This document shows, in pieces, positions 34,394 to 42,012 of a stretch of DNA of 64,000 nucleotides. Source of the stretch: JBJXHG01 sp046160865 (lineage in GTDB: Bacteria > Planctomycetota > UBA1135 > GCA-002686595); the NCBI GenBank assembly GCA_046160865.1, contig JBJXHG010000190.1:1-64000 (forward strand). Direction: 5' to 3'. The notes under the pieces are model-generated. The model was not told the DNA's origin, ran no database searches, and saw only the letters and a program-made list of their open reading frames with translations. A program made the position numbers and the translations under genes. Within the stretch, counting starts at the first letter, position 1, and every line of letters starts with the position of its first letter.

Positions 34394-34580
34394 GCGCAGC
34401 ACGTTCCTCACGACGTGTGGGCACGACCGCAGGGCGTGACAGCTCGCTTCTGGCAAGGCGTTGCATCGGAATCGACCGGAGCTCTCCTGTTAGGTCCGCG
34501 AGGATCGGTTCCGATCCAACATCGCGGGCGGAAGCGAGTCGGCGCGAACGCAGCAGGACGTGGTGAGAAATGCGGGCTAG
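34394..34580. repeat. 181-bp family intergenic element, copy D (degenerate left end)
   Basis: In the orientation of copy B. The right end is intact (GGACGTGGTGAGAAATGC, then GGGCTAG at 34574-34580), and the core has CGGAATCGACCGGAGC and GGATCGGTTCCG. The left end is degraded and contains about 6 extra bases, so the copy is near 187 bp. It lies between the divergent promoters of the riboswitch gene and the gene at 34604. Together with the riboswitch leader it accounts for the 595-bp gap from 34009 to 34603. Confidence 0.8.
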
Positions 34581-34582
34581 GC

Positions 34583-34588
34583 TAAGAT
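34583..34588 (+). promoter_or_regulatory. Candidate -10 box abutting repeat copy D
   Basis: TAAGAT lies 3 bp beyond the right end of repeat copy D and 15 bp before the ATG at 34604. A -35 at normal spacing would fall in the repeat's terminal inverted repeat (TGGTGA, 34561-34566, a weak match). The element may therefore contribute to this promoter. Confidence 0.35.
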
Positions 34589-34603
34589 CGACGGCGACCG
34601 ACC

Positions 34604-36208
34604 ATGATCACGGACATCACGACCCTCGACTCAGCCTTGGAGACTTTGGCCCGCCGCATCGCCGAAGATGCTCGCTTGCGCGTCGAGTTCCAGAGCACGC
34701 GCGGTCGGTTCGCGGTCGACACGGGTCCTCCGTTGTACGGTTCGGCGGGATCCGCGTCGGACCGCCGTCACCTCGAGTGGTTCTTGCTCGAGCCGCGTCC
34801 GCACGAAGCCTTCGGGCGGCCGGCCGAGCGCTTGCTTCGCGCGGAGAACGGAATCGACGCGGACACCACGCGCACGCTGCTCGACTCGATCGTGAGCGTC
34901 TTCGAAGTCGACGCCGTCGAGCCCGGCGTCGGCTATCGACTGACGGACCTCGTGAATCCGGGCACGTACGGCGTGGCCGACAGCGAGCGCTCGAAGGACT
35001 CCGCGGTTGGAGACTTGTACGTCGGTCGCATCTATCCAGTCGCGGGATCGCTGCACCGTCCTTCGCGCGCGGCCGCCCTGTTTCGTGACCCCGCGCTCCT
35101 GCGTGCAGTACACGCAGACCTGACGCGCGCGCACGAACGCAAGCCGGGCGCGCTGCGCATCACGCAGGACGAGATCGAGAAGATGTTCTTCGCGACCCCG
35201 AGCACCGATCCGGTGGGGGAGGCGCGTCGTCTCCTGCGCGAGGCCGGCCTGCGCGAACTCGAGATCGAGCGTGTCTTCGAGTCGCTCGCCCGCGCTACGC
35301 CACCGTCCGCGACCGTGCCGTTCGCGCAGCCCGACGTCCTCGGCGAGGAACTCGATCGGATCGCGTTCGAAACCGATGTGGATCTCGACATCGCACGCCG
35401 GGCGCTGCTGGCCGCATGGCCGCAGCTCGCCCGAGCGTCGCACGCCCGGCCGCGTGCGACGCGCAAAGAGAGCGACGAGATCGCCGAAGCGCTCGCCGAG
35501 TTCCAACGTGGCGAAGCCAGCGGCGAGCGACTCGACAAGCTGCTGAACGATCTCGAAACGCGGCTCCGAATCGAGGCGCCGGACGATCCGGATGCGCTCG
35601 AGCCCGCGCCCGATTTTCCCGGAGTCGTCGGCGCGATCGTCGAGGAGTTCCTGTGGGAGATGAATCACACCGCGACGCGCATGCCGTCGAACGCGCGGAC
35701 GGTGCTGGAGAGCTTCGGCCGTTTCTCGTCCCACATCGGTGTCTTCGAGAACCTGCGGCCGCGCGACGTGCTCGAGTTCGCCTGCCGTTGGCTGCCGGAG
35801 GCCGGTGCGCTGCCGACCGAGGCGGCGGCCCGCGACGCGATCGAGACGCTGCACGCTTTCTGCACGTGGGCGGATCAAGCGCAGGGTGCGACACTCGCAG
35901 CCCCCACGCATTCGGCTCTCGATCGGCTGCGAGTCAATCTTCCGCGCGTCACGAGCGTGAACGTGCGACTCTCGACCGCGGACACGGATCCGATCGGCCA
36001 GCTCTACACGTGCACGGAAATCGTCGCCGACACGACCTGCACGTTGCGCGACCTGGTTGGTGCACTGCACTCTGCGCGCCTCCCCGCGTGCGTTGCGCCG
36101 AACCTGTGCGCTGGCGATCGCGTCCGTGGGGAACTGCGCGCTGACGGCGAGCTGCGCGTGCTACGGTGCTATCCGCCTCTGGGCGACGAAGAGCCGCAGG
36201 CGGACTGA
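34604..36208 (+). CDS. Hypothetical 534-residue cytosolic protein
   Basis: A long, acidic, mostly helical protein without signal peptide or membrane segment. I recognise no family or catalytic motif. The middle (about residues 285-330) is strongly charged and coiled-coil-like. The stretch EEFLWEMNHTATRMPSNARTV and the FENLRPRDVLEFACRWLP segment look like a conserved helical bundle. The C-terminal 100 residues have more beta character and three Cys in a short span. It stands alone between repeat copy D and a convergent gene 4 bp past its stop. Codon use is like that of its neighbours. Confidence 0.75.
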   Translation: MITDITTLDSALETLARRIAEDARLRVEFQSTRGRFAVDTGPPLYGSAGSASDRRHLEWFLLEPRPHEAFGRPAERLLRAENGIDADTTRTLLDSIVSVFEVDAVEPGVGYRLTDLVNPGTYGVADSERSKDSAVGDLYVGRIYPVAGSLHRPSRAAALFRDPALLRAVHADLTRAHERKPGALRITQDEIEKMFFATPSTDPVGEARRLLREAGLRELEIERVFESLARATPPSATVPFAQPDVLGEELDRIAFETDVDLDIARRALLAAWPQLARASHARPRATRKESDEIAEALAEFQRGEASGERLDKLLNDLETRLRIEAPDDPDALEPAPDFPGVVGAIVEEFLWEMNHTATRMPSNARTVLESFGRFSSHIGVFENLRPRDVLEFACRWLPEAGALPTEAAARDAIETLHAFCTWADQAQGATLAAPTHSALDRLRVNLPRVTSVNVRLSTADTDPIGQLYTCTEIVADTTCTLRDLVGALHSARLPACVAPNLCAGDRVRGELRADGELRVLRCYPPLGDEEPQAD

Positions 36209-36212
36209 CGCC

Positions 36213-36827
36213 TCACTGTCCGGCGCGGACGGGAATCTGGATCTCGCACAAGAGTGCGTCGTACGTCGCGACGCTCGCCGGCGAGACGAGGTACACCTCG
36301 CGGATGGGACCGCCTTCGACCCAGCCGAAGCGCTGCATGTACGCGAGGATGCCGCGGTACGCGCGCGGAGCGTCGGGATACGGTCCCCGTACGACCGCGT
36401 ACGCGACCGTCGCGGCCGGCAGGACGTCCGCCTGCATATCTTGTGCATCGGGCAGGGTCGCGACCGGCAAGCACACACGCGAGCGAAGCTCGGCGCTCCC
36501 GACAAGGCCCGGGTCGTCGTAAAACAGCGCGAATGGCGGGCCGCTGATAGTGAGCCCCGCACGCACCGAGTCCGCGTGCAGGCCGGGCAACAATCGCCCA
36601 GTTTCCGTGTAGCTGCCGCGATGCTCGCGGAACACGTAGGGCTGGGCCAAGCGCTCCTTCCAATTCGCGTGTACGTCGTCGTACGGCGCGTCCGTGACCT
36701 CGACATCCGCCGTGTACTGCCAGGCGGCGAAGTCGGAGGTCTGTGCGGCCGGTGCGCGACACGCGGCGAACCCAACCGCTGCCAGGAAGGCGAGTCGCAA
36801 GGACGTCGGCGAGGACGAGTTTCTCAT
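36213..36827 (-). CDS. Probable lipoprotein with GyrI-like effector-binding domain
   Basis: A 204-residue exported protein. The signal peptide ends in a lipobox-like FAACRA (Cys about 23). The rest has the GyrI-like/AraC-effector-domain pattern, ending with RAYRGILAYMQRFGWVEGGPIREVYL, which corresponds to the conserved Tyr-Gly-Pro-x-REVY block of that fold. The fold binds small hydrophobic molecules. Here it is outside the cytoplasm and has no DNA-binding domain, so a sensor or carrier role is possible. I chose the ATG at 36827 to place the signal peptide correctly. It converges with the hypothetical gene at 34604. Confidence 0.72.
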   Translation of the reverse strand: MRNSSSPTSLRLAFLAAVGFAACRAPAAQTSDFAAWQYTADVEVTDAPYDDVHANWKERLAQPYVFREHRGSYTETGRLLPGLHADSVRAGLTISGPPFALFYDDPGLVGSAELRSRVCLPVATLPDAQDMQADVLPAATVAYAVVRGPYPDAPRAYRGILAYMQRFGWVEGGPIREVYLVSPASVATYDALLCEIQIPVRAGQ

Positions 36828-37042
36828 GCGCAGAGCTTGGCGGCTCGACGCACACAGATCTACCGCACGCATCCGCATCAGTGTCTGATAATGTCCGTTA
36901 TGAATCGTTATTGGGCACTGGTCCAGTTTCGAGCCGCCCGCGCTTTCGGCGAGACGCGCTGTCGCGTGGCGTTGTCCTGCTACGGGCCATCCGGTAGGTT
37001 TCGCGCCTTCGTCTCCGGCCGGTAAAGCCCGAGGATCACTGC

Positions 37043-37711
37043 ATGTTGGATTGGCTTCGGCGGCTGTGGACCGCCTCGATCGGCAAGAAGTTCTGGATGG
37101 CCGTCACCGGCATCCTGCTGATCGCCTTCCTGCTGGTTCACCTCTCGGGGAACCTGCTGCTCTACGCGGACTCGAGCGGCGCCGCGTTCGATGCGTACGT
37201 GCACTGGCTGGAGTCGAATCCGCTCCTACCGGTGGCCGAGATCGGGTTGCTGCTCTTGTTCGTCGCGCACATCGCGATGGCGTTGCGCGTGACTGCAGAG
37301 AACCGCGACGCGCGACGCCATGGCTACCGCGTGCGAGCATCGAAAGGCGCGCGCACACTCGCCTCGAGTTCGATGGCCGTGACGGGTGTCGTGCTGCTCG
37401 TGTTCCTCGTCGTGCACGTCGTCGACTTCCGGGTCGGCAAGGAACTCTCCGTGAACGACGGCCGTAGCTTGTACTCGCTCGTGCGCGAGCGCTTGGCGTC
37501 ACCCGTGGGTGTCAGCATCTATCTCGCGGGCACGGTGGTACTGGCGTTGCACCTGCGTCACGGTTTCCGCAGCGCGATGCAGAGCCTGGGTTGGAATCAC
37601 CCGAACGTGAACCCTCTCTGGACGCGGCTCGGATGGCTGCTTTCCATTGCGATCGCCGTCGGGTTCGCGTCGTTTCCGATCTACTTCTGGCTGCGAGGAG
37701 ACGCACCATGA
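37043..37711 (+). CDS. sdhC: Succinate dehydrogenase cytochrome b558 subunit
   Basis: A 222-residue membrane anchor with five predicted transmembrane helices. Haem-ligand candidates are the His in LLVHLSGNLLLY, AHIAMALR, VVHVVDF and LHLRHGFRSA. One large anchor rather than SdhC plus SdhD marks the type B complex, which usually works with menaquinone. Its TGA overlaps the sdhA ATG (ATGA). The AT-rich patch upstream (about 36885-36920, with GATAATGTCCGTTAT) probably contains its promoter. Confidence 0.92.
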   Translation: MLDWLRRLWTASIGKKFWMAVTGILLIAFLLVHLSGNLLLYADSSGAAFDAYVHWLESNPLLPVAEIGLLLLFVAHIAMALRVTAENRDARRHGYRVRASKGARTLASSSMAVTGVVLLVFLVVHVVDFRVGKELSVNDGRSLYSLVRERLASPVGVSIYLAGTVVLALHLRHGFRSAMQSLGWNHPNVNPLWTRLGWLLSIAIAVGFASFPIYFWLRGDAP

Positions 37712-39630
37712 GCGGCGTGCGGCTCGATTCGAAGGCACCCGGCGGTCCGATGGCGGAGCGTTGGACGCGCCACAAGTTCGACCTGAAGCTCATCAACCCG
37801 GCCAACCGGCGCAAGTTCCACGTGCTCGTCGTTGGCACCGGGCTGGCCGGATCTTCGGCGGCCGCGAGCTTGGCGGAGATGGGCTATCGCGTGAGCGTGC
37901 TGTGCATCCACGACTCGCCCCGGCGTGCGCACAGTATCGCGGCGCAGGGCGGGATCAACGCGGCGAAGAACTATCCGAACGACGGCGACAGCGTGTTTCG
38001 GCTCTTCTACGACACGGTCAAGGGCGGTGACTTTCGCGCTCGCGAGAGCAACGTGCACCGTCTCGCGGAAGTCAGCAACACGATCATCGATCAATGCGTT
38101 GCACAGGGAGTCCCCTTCGCTCGCGAATACGGCGGACTCCTCGCGAATCGGTCCTTCGGCGGAGCGCAGGTGTCGCGCACGTTCTACGCACGCGGCCAGA
38201 CCGGCCAGCAGCTACTGCTCGGCGCGTACAGTGCGCTGATGCGTCAAGTTGGCGCCAAGCGAGTGGAGATGTTTCCGCGCCGCGAAATGTTGGATCTCGT
38301 CGTCGTGGACGGCGTGGCGCGCGGAGTGATCGCTCGCAACTTGAGCACCGGCGAGTTCGAACGGCACGTCGCGGATGCCGTGCTCCTCTGCACCGGCGGC
38401 TACGGGAACGCGTTCTACCTTTCCACTAACGCGAAGGCGTGCAACGTCACTGCTGCGTGGCGCGCCCACAAGCGCGGCGCGTTCTTCGCCAATCCTTGCT
38501 TCACGCAGATCCACCCGACGTGTATTCCGATTTCGGGGGATAGTCAGTCCAAGCTCACGCTCATGAGCGAGAGCTTGCGCAACGACGGGCGCGTGTGGGT
38601 CCCGACGAAGCTCGCCGACGGTCGCGCGCCCGAATCGGTTCCGGAGTCGGACCGGGATTACTTCCTCGAGCGTAAGTACCCGAGCTTCGGGAACCTCGTG
38701 CCACGCGATGTTGCATCGCGGAATGCGAAGCAGGTGTGCGACGAGGGCCGCGGCGTCGGTGCAACGAAGACGTCCGTTTACCTGGATTTCCGAGACGCGA
38801 TCTCGCGCGAGGGCGTGGATGCGATTCGCGCGCGCTACGGCAACCTCTTCCAGATGTACGAGCGCATCACCGGCGAGGATCCGTACCGCACGCCGATGCG
38901 CATCTACCCTGCCGTGCATTACACGATGGGCGGACTGTGGGTCGACTACAACCTGGAGAGCACGATCCCAGGACTGTTCGTACTCGGCGAAGCGAACTTC
39001 TCCGATCACGGCGCGAATCGCCTCGGTGCGAGTGCGCTCATGCAGGGGCTCGCCGACGGCTACTTCGTCGTGACAGTCACGATCGCGGCGCACCTCGCGG
39101 CTCGCAAGCTGCCGGCGCTTGCTGCGGATCACCCTGCATTCCGCGCTGCGGAAGCAGAGGCATCGGACCGCAACCGTCGCCTGCTCGCGGTGCAGGGCAC
39201 GCGGAGCGCCGAGAGTTTCCATCGCGAGCTCGGTCGTACGGTGTGGGATCACTGCGGGATGTCGCGCAATGCTGCGGGACTCACGAAAGCGTGCGAGCAC
39301 ATTCGCAACTTGCGCGCGGAGTTCTGGGATACCGTGCGCGTGCTCGGTTCCGGCGAGGAGCTCAATCAAGCGCTCGAGCACGCGGGTCGCGTGGCCGACT
39401 TCCTCGAGTTCGCGGAACTCATGGTCTCGGACGCCTTGCACCGAGAGGAGTCGTGCGGCGGACACTTCCGGGAGGAGCATCAGACGCCAGAGAACGAGGC
39501 CCAGCGCGACGACGAGCGTTTCGCGTACGTTGCCGCGTTCGAATTCCAAGGCGTGGGCACTCGGGCGACGCTGCACAAGGAGCCGCTGACGTTCGAAGTC
39601 GTGAAGCCGACGACACGGAGCTACAAATGA
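37708..39630 (+). CDS. sdhA: Succinate dehydrogenase flavoprotein subunit
   Basis: A 640-residue FAD subunit that oxidises succinate to fumarate. It has the dinucleotide fold VVGTGLAGSSAAASLAEMG (about 37-55), the flavin-linking His in RAHSIAAQGGINAAKNYPND, the substrate-binding IHPTCIP and PAVHYTMGGLWVDY segments, and GLFVLGEANFSDHGANRLG. The sequence type (long, with AKNYPND) is that of the type B/Bacteroidetes-like enzymes. GAGGAG precedes the ATG at 37708. Both ends overlap neighbouring genes by 4 nt. Confidence 0.97.
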   Translation: MSGVRLDSKAPGGPMAERWTRHKFDLKLINPANRRKFHVLVVGTGLAGSSAAASLAEMGYRVSVLCIHDSPRRAHSIAAQGGINAAKNYPNDGDSVFRLFYDTVKGGDFRARESNVHRLAEVSNTIIDQCVAQGVPFAREYGGLLANRSFGGAQVSRTFYARGQTGQQLLLGAYSALMRQVGAKRVEMFPRREMLDLVVVDGVARGVIARNLSTGEFERHVADAVLLCTGGYGNAFYLSTNAKACNVTAAWRAHKRGAFFANPCFTQIHPTCIPISGDSQSKLTLMSESLRNDGRVWVPTKLADGRAPESVPESDRDYFLERKYPSFGNLVPRDVASRNAKQVCDEGRGVGATKTSVYLDFRDAISREGVDAIRARYGNLFQMYERITGEDPYRTPMRIYPAVHYTMGGLWVDYNLESTIPGLFVLGEANFSDHGANRLGASALMQGLADGYFVVTVTIAAHLAARKLPALAADHPAFRAAEAEASDRNRRLLAVQGTRSAESFHRELGRTVWDHCGMSRNAAGLTKACEHIRNLRAEFWDTVRVLGSGEELNQALEHAGRVADFLEFAELMVSDALHREESCGGHFREEHQTPENEAQRDDERFAYVAAFEFQGVGTRATLHKEPLTFEVVKPTTRSYK

Positions 39631-40439
39631 GCCACGACGCGCATGCGCACGGCGACGATTCGGCGATGAAGGTCACGTTGCACGTCTGGCGTCAGCGGGA
39701 TGCTCGCGACGAAGGCGGATTCGAGACCTATCACCTGCACAGCGTGGTGCCGGACATGTCCTTTCTCGAAATGCTGGACTCGCTGAACGAGCAGCTCACG
39801 CGCGAGGGACGCGCTCCTGTCGCGTTCGACCACGATTGCCGCGAGGGCATCTGCGGGAGTTGCAGCCTGGTGATCAACGGCCAGCCGCACGGTCCCGACA
39901 AGGAAACCGCAACCTGCCAGCTCCACATGCGCCGTTTCCGGAGCGGCGACGTCTTCACGATCGAGCCGTTCCGTGCCAACGCGTTTCCCGTCATCCGCGA
40001 TCTCGTGGTCGATCGGAGCGCATTCGATCGCATCATTGCTGCCGGCGGTTTCGTTTCCATCAACACGGGCTCGGCACCGGAAGCCAACACCGTCGCCGTT
40101 CCGCGCGATCGGGCCGAGCTGGCGATGGACGCAGCAGCATGCATCGGCTGCGGCGCATGCGTCGCAGCGTGTCCGAACGCCTCCGCGATGCTGTTCGTGG
40201 CGGCCAAAGTCTCGCACCTCGCACTCCTCCCGCAAGGAGAGCCGGAACGTCAACGGCGCGTGCTTGCGATGGTCACCACGATGGACGCCGAAGGTTTCGG
40301 AAACTGCTCGAATCACTTCGAGTGCGAAGCCGCGTGCCCCAAGGGCATCTCGGTCGCGAACATCGCTCGGCTCAACCGCGAGTTCGGCCGAGCGGCGCTT
40401 CGGGAATCACCCGCGAGTGCCGCGACCGGCGGTGACTGA
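39627..40439 (+). CDS. sdhB: Succinate dehydrogenase iron-sulphur subunit
   Basis: A 270-residue electron-transfer subunit. It has the [2Fe-2S] site CREGICGSC with a later Cys in ETATCQLH, a [4Fe-4S] site CIGCGACVAACP, and the third cluster Cys residues in NCSNHFECEAACPK. A short His/Asp-rich N-terminus precedes the core. It completes the sdhCAB operon (overlap ATGA). Its stop lies one base from the convergent histidine-kinase stop. Confidence 0.97.
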   Translation: MSHDAHAHGDDSAMKVTLHVWRQRDARDEGGFETYHLHSVVPDMSFLEMLDSLNEQLTREGRAPVAFDHDCREGICGSCSLVINGQPHGPDKETATCQLHMRRFRSGDVFTIEPFRANAFPVIRDLVVDRSAFDRIIAAGGFVSINTGSAPEANTVAVPRDRAELAMDAAACIGCGACVAACPNASAMLFVAAKVSHLALLPQGEPERQRRVLAMVTTMDAEGFGNCSNHFECEAACPKGISVANIARLNREFGRAALRESPASAATGGD

Positions 40440-40440
40440 C

Positions 40441-41754
40441 CTAGGCCGAAGCGATCGTATGCAGACGGACGTGGGGCCCCTGCCGCTCGAGCTCTCGCCA
40501 CACGTCGCGCGCGTCGCGCGCTACAGCCGCTGGCGACACGACGAACGTGCGGCACTTCGAGTGGCTCGCCAGCCGCAACGCGGAGACGCAGTCGTCGACC
40601 ACCGATACGTTCTCCCCGCGCGCGAGCAGCTCGCCGTGTACTCGCTCGCGCGCGTGCGAGCGCGGCGCGAGCACGATCGAGCGCGCCACGTTCATGGCGG
40701 GTACATGCACCGTGACCACGGAGCCGTGTCCGATTTGTCCCGCCACCGTGAGTCGAGCTCCAATTTCCTGCGCGGCAGCGACGACGCTCGTCAGGCCGAT
40801 GCCGCGCGCGCCGGCTCGGCCGGAGAGTTCGTTCGTCGCCGAGGGCAGCGAGAGCGTCCCGGGACCTTCGTCCACCACCTCGATTCGCACGCCCCTATCC
40901 GCAGTGCGAGCGCAACGAATCCGCACGCTGCCGCCGCTCCGTGAGCACTCGATCGCGTTGACGACGAGATTTCTCAGCAGTCGCGCGAGCGCGGTGCCGT
41001 CGGTCGCGACGTCCAGGTCGCGCTCTACTTCGACCGCGACCGTCGTTCCTCGATTCGAGCGCGCCGCGAGTTCGGCGGCTGCGGCCGCCTGGCGCGCCAT
41101 GGCGGCGATATCGATGCGCTCACCGTGCGTGACCGCTTCCTCCGCCAGTCCTCGTTCGCACACGCGTTCCGCGTCCGAGATCGAGTCGTGCAAGATTGCC
41201 TCGGCGCCTGTGCGTCCGGCTTCGTCGGTCGCCGCCCAACGCATCAGTGTGAACAAGTGGCGCAGGTCGTGCAGCGTCGTCGCGAGCCGAACCTCGGATG
41301 CCTCCGCGACGGCGCGGCGCCCTCGTGAGGTGAAGTCGAGCCAGCGCGCGCACGTCGACAATTCGTCCACCGCGAACGGGCGCGACGGAGCGTTTGAAAA
41401 ATGGAGCACGAGACTCGCGCCAGTGGCGGTGCGCGCGACCCAATGCGCCTCCCCGCAACCCGCGACCGGCATCTCGATCGCCGCGTCGCGCGAGCAAGCG
41501 CGTAGAACGCTCGGCTCGAGCTCGCGTACCCCCCCAGTGAGCTCTCGGAGCTGGGTCGTCCCGTCATGCTCCGTGCGGAAAGCCCACCCCTCCCGGGATT
41601 CATCGATCCAGTCAACACGTCGCGCCCCCCACCGCGCCGCGACCCGTGACATCCAGGAGCCCATCACGCGAGCACGGGCTCGGCGATCCTGCCCAGCGTC
41701 CGCGACTGCGAGGATCAGGTCGCTCAGCAGGTCCACATCGATGAACGCGTCCAT
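40441..41754 (-). CDS. Soluble histidine kinase with degenerate receiver-like tail
   Basis: A 437-residue cytosolic sensor kinase. An N-terminal GAF-like region (about 1-150) is followed by a dimerisation helix with LATTLHDLRHLFTLM (phospho-His candidate), then a HATPase domain with N box NLVVNAIECS, G1 DEGPG, and G2 GARGIGLTSV. The last 80 residues resemble a response-regulator fold (IVLAPRSHARERVHGELLARG) but lack the phospho-acceptor Asp at the expected place. No response regulator gene is next to it. I chose the ATG at 41754; an in-frame start further upstream exists but lacks similarity. The input signal is unknown. Confidence 0.8.
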   Translation of the reverse strand: MDAFIDVDLLSDLILAVADAGQDRRARARVMGSWMSRVAARWGARRVDWIDESREGWAFRTEHDGTTQLRELTGGVRELEPSVLRACSRDAAIEMPVAGCGEAHWVARTATGASLVLHFSNAPSRPFAVDELSTCARWLDFTSRGRRAVAEASEVRLATTLHDLRHLFTLMRWAATDEAGRTGAEAILHDSISDAERVCERGLAEEAVTHGERIDIAAMARQAAAAAELAARSNRGTTVAVEVERDLDVATDGTALARLLRNLVVNAIECSRSGGSVRIRCARTADRGVRIEVVDEGPGTLSLPSATNELSGRAGARGIGLTSVVAAAQEIGARLTVAGQIGHGSVVTVHVPAMNVARSIVLAPRSHARERVHGELLARGENVSVVDDCVSALRLASHSKCRTFVVSPAAVARDARDVWRELERQGPHVRLHTIASA

Positions 41755-41931
41755 GGGTTGAGTCTGCCCTCGCACGGTTCGAGTGCAACATGTCGCCGCG
41801 CGGGCAACTCTCGTTACGCCGCGGGAACGCTGGGACCCTCGACTCACGGCACCGATCCGTTGATGCGTGGATTTTCAGTGCCGCGCCTTGGCACCCGCGG
41901 CGACAAAAGGCCTACTAGACGCGCGAGCCGT

Positions 41932-41948
41932 CAATGGCACGGCCATTG
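41932..41948. promoter_or_regulatory. Perfect 7-bp hairpin in the 258-bp divergent intergenic region
   Basis: CAATGGC and GCCATTG flank a 3-base loop about 65 bp upstream of the secreted HEAT-protein gene at 42013, between it and the divergent histidine kinase. It could be an operator or part of a leader. Nothing else in 41755-42012 can be assigned. Confidence 0.3.
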
Positions 41949-42012
41949 CCACCGCGCCGCGGTTCTCGCGTCATCGAGTGGGTGACACCCTAATCGTCTT
42001 CGAGCTCATCTC

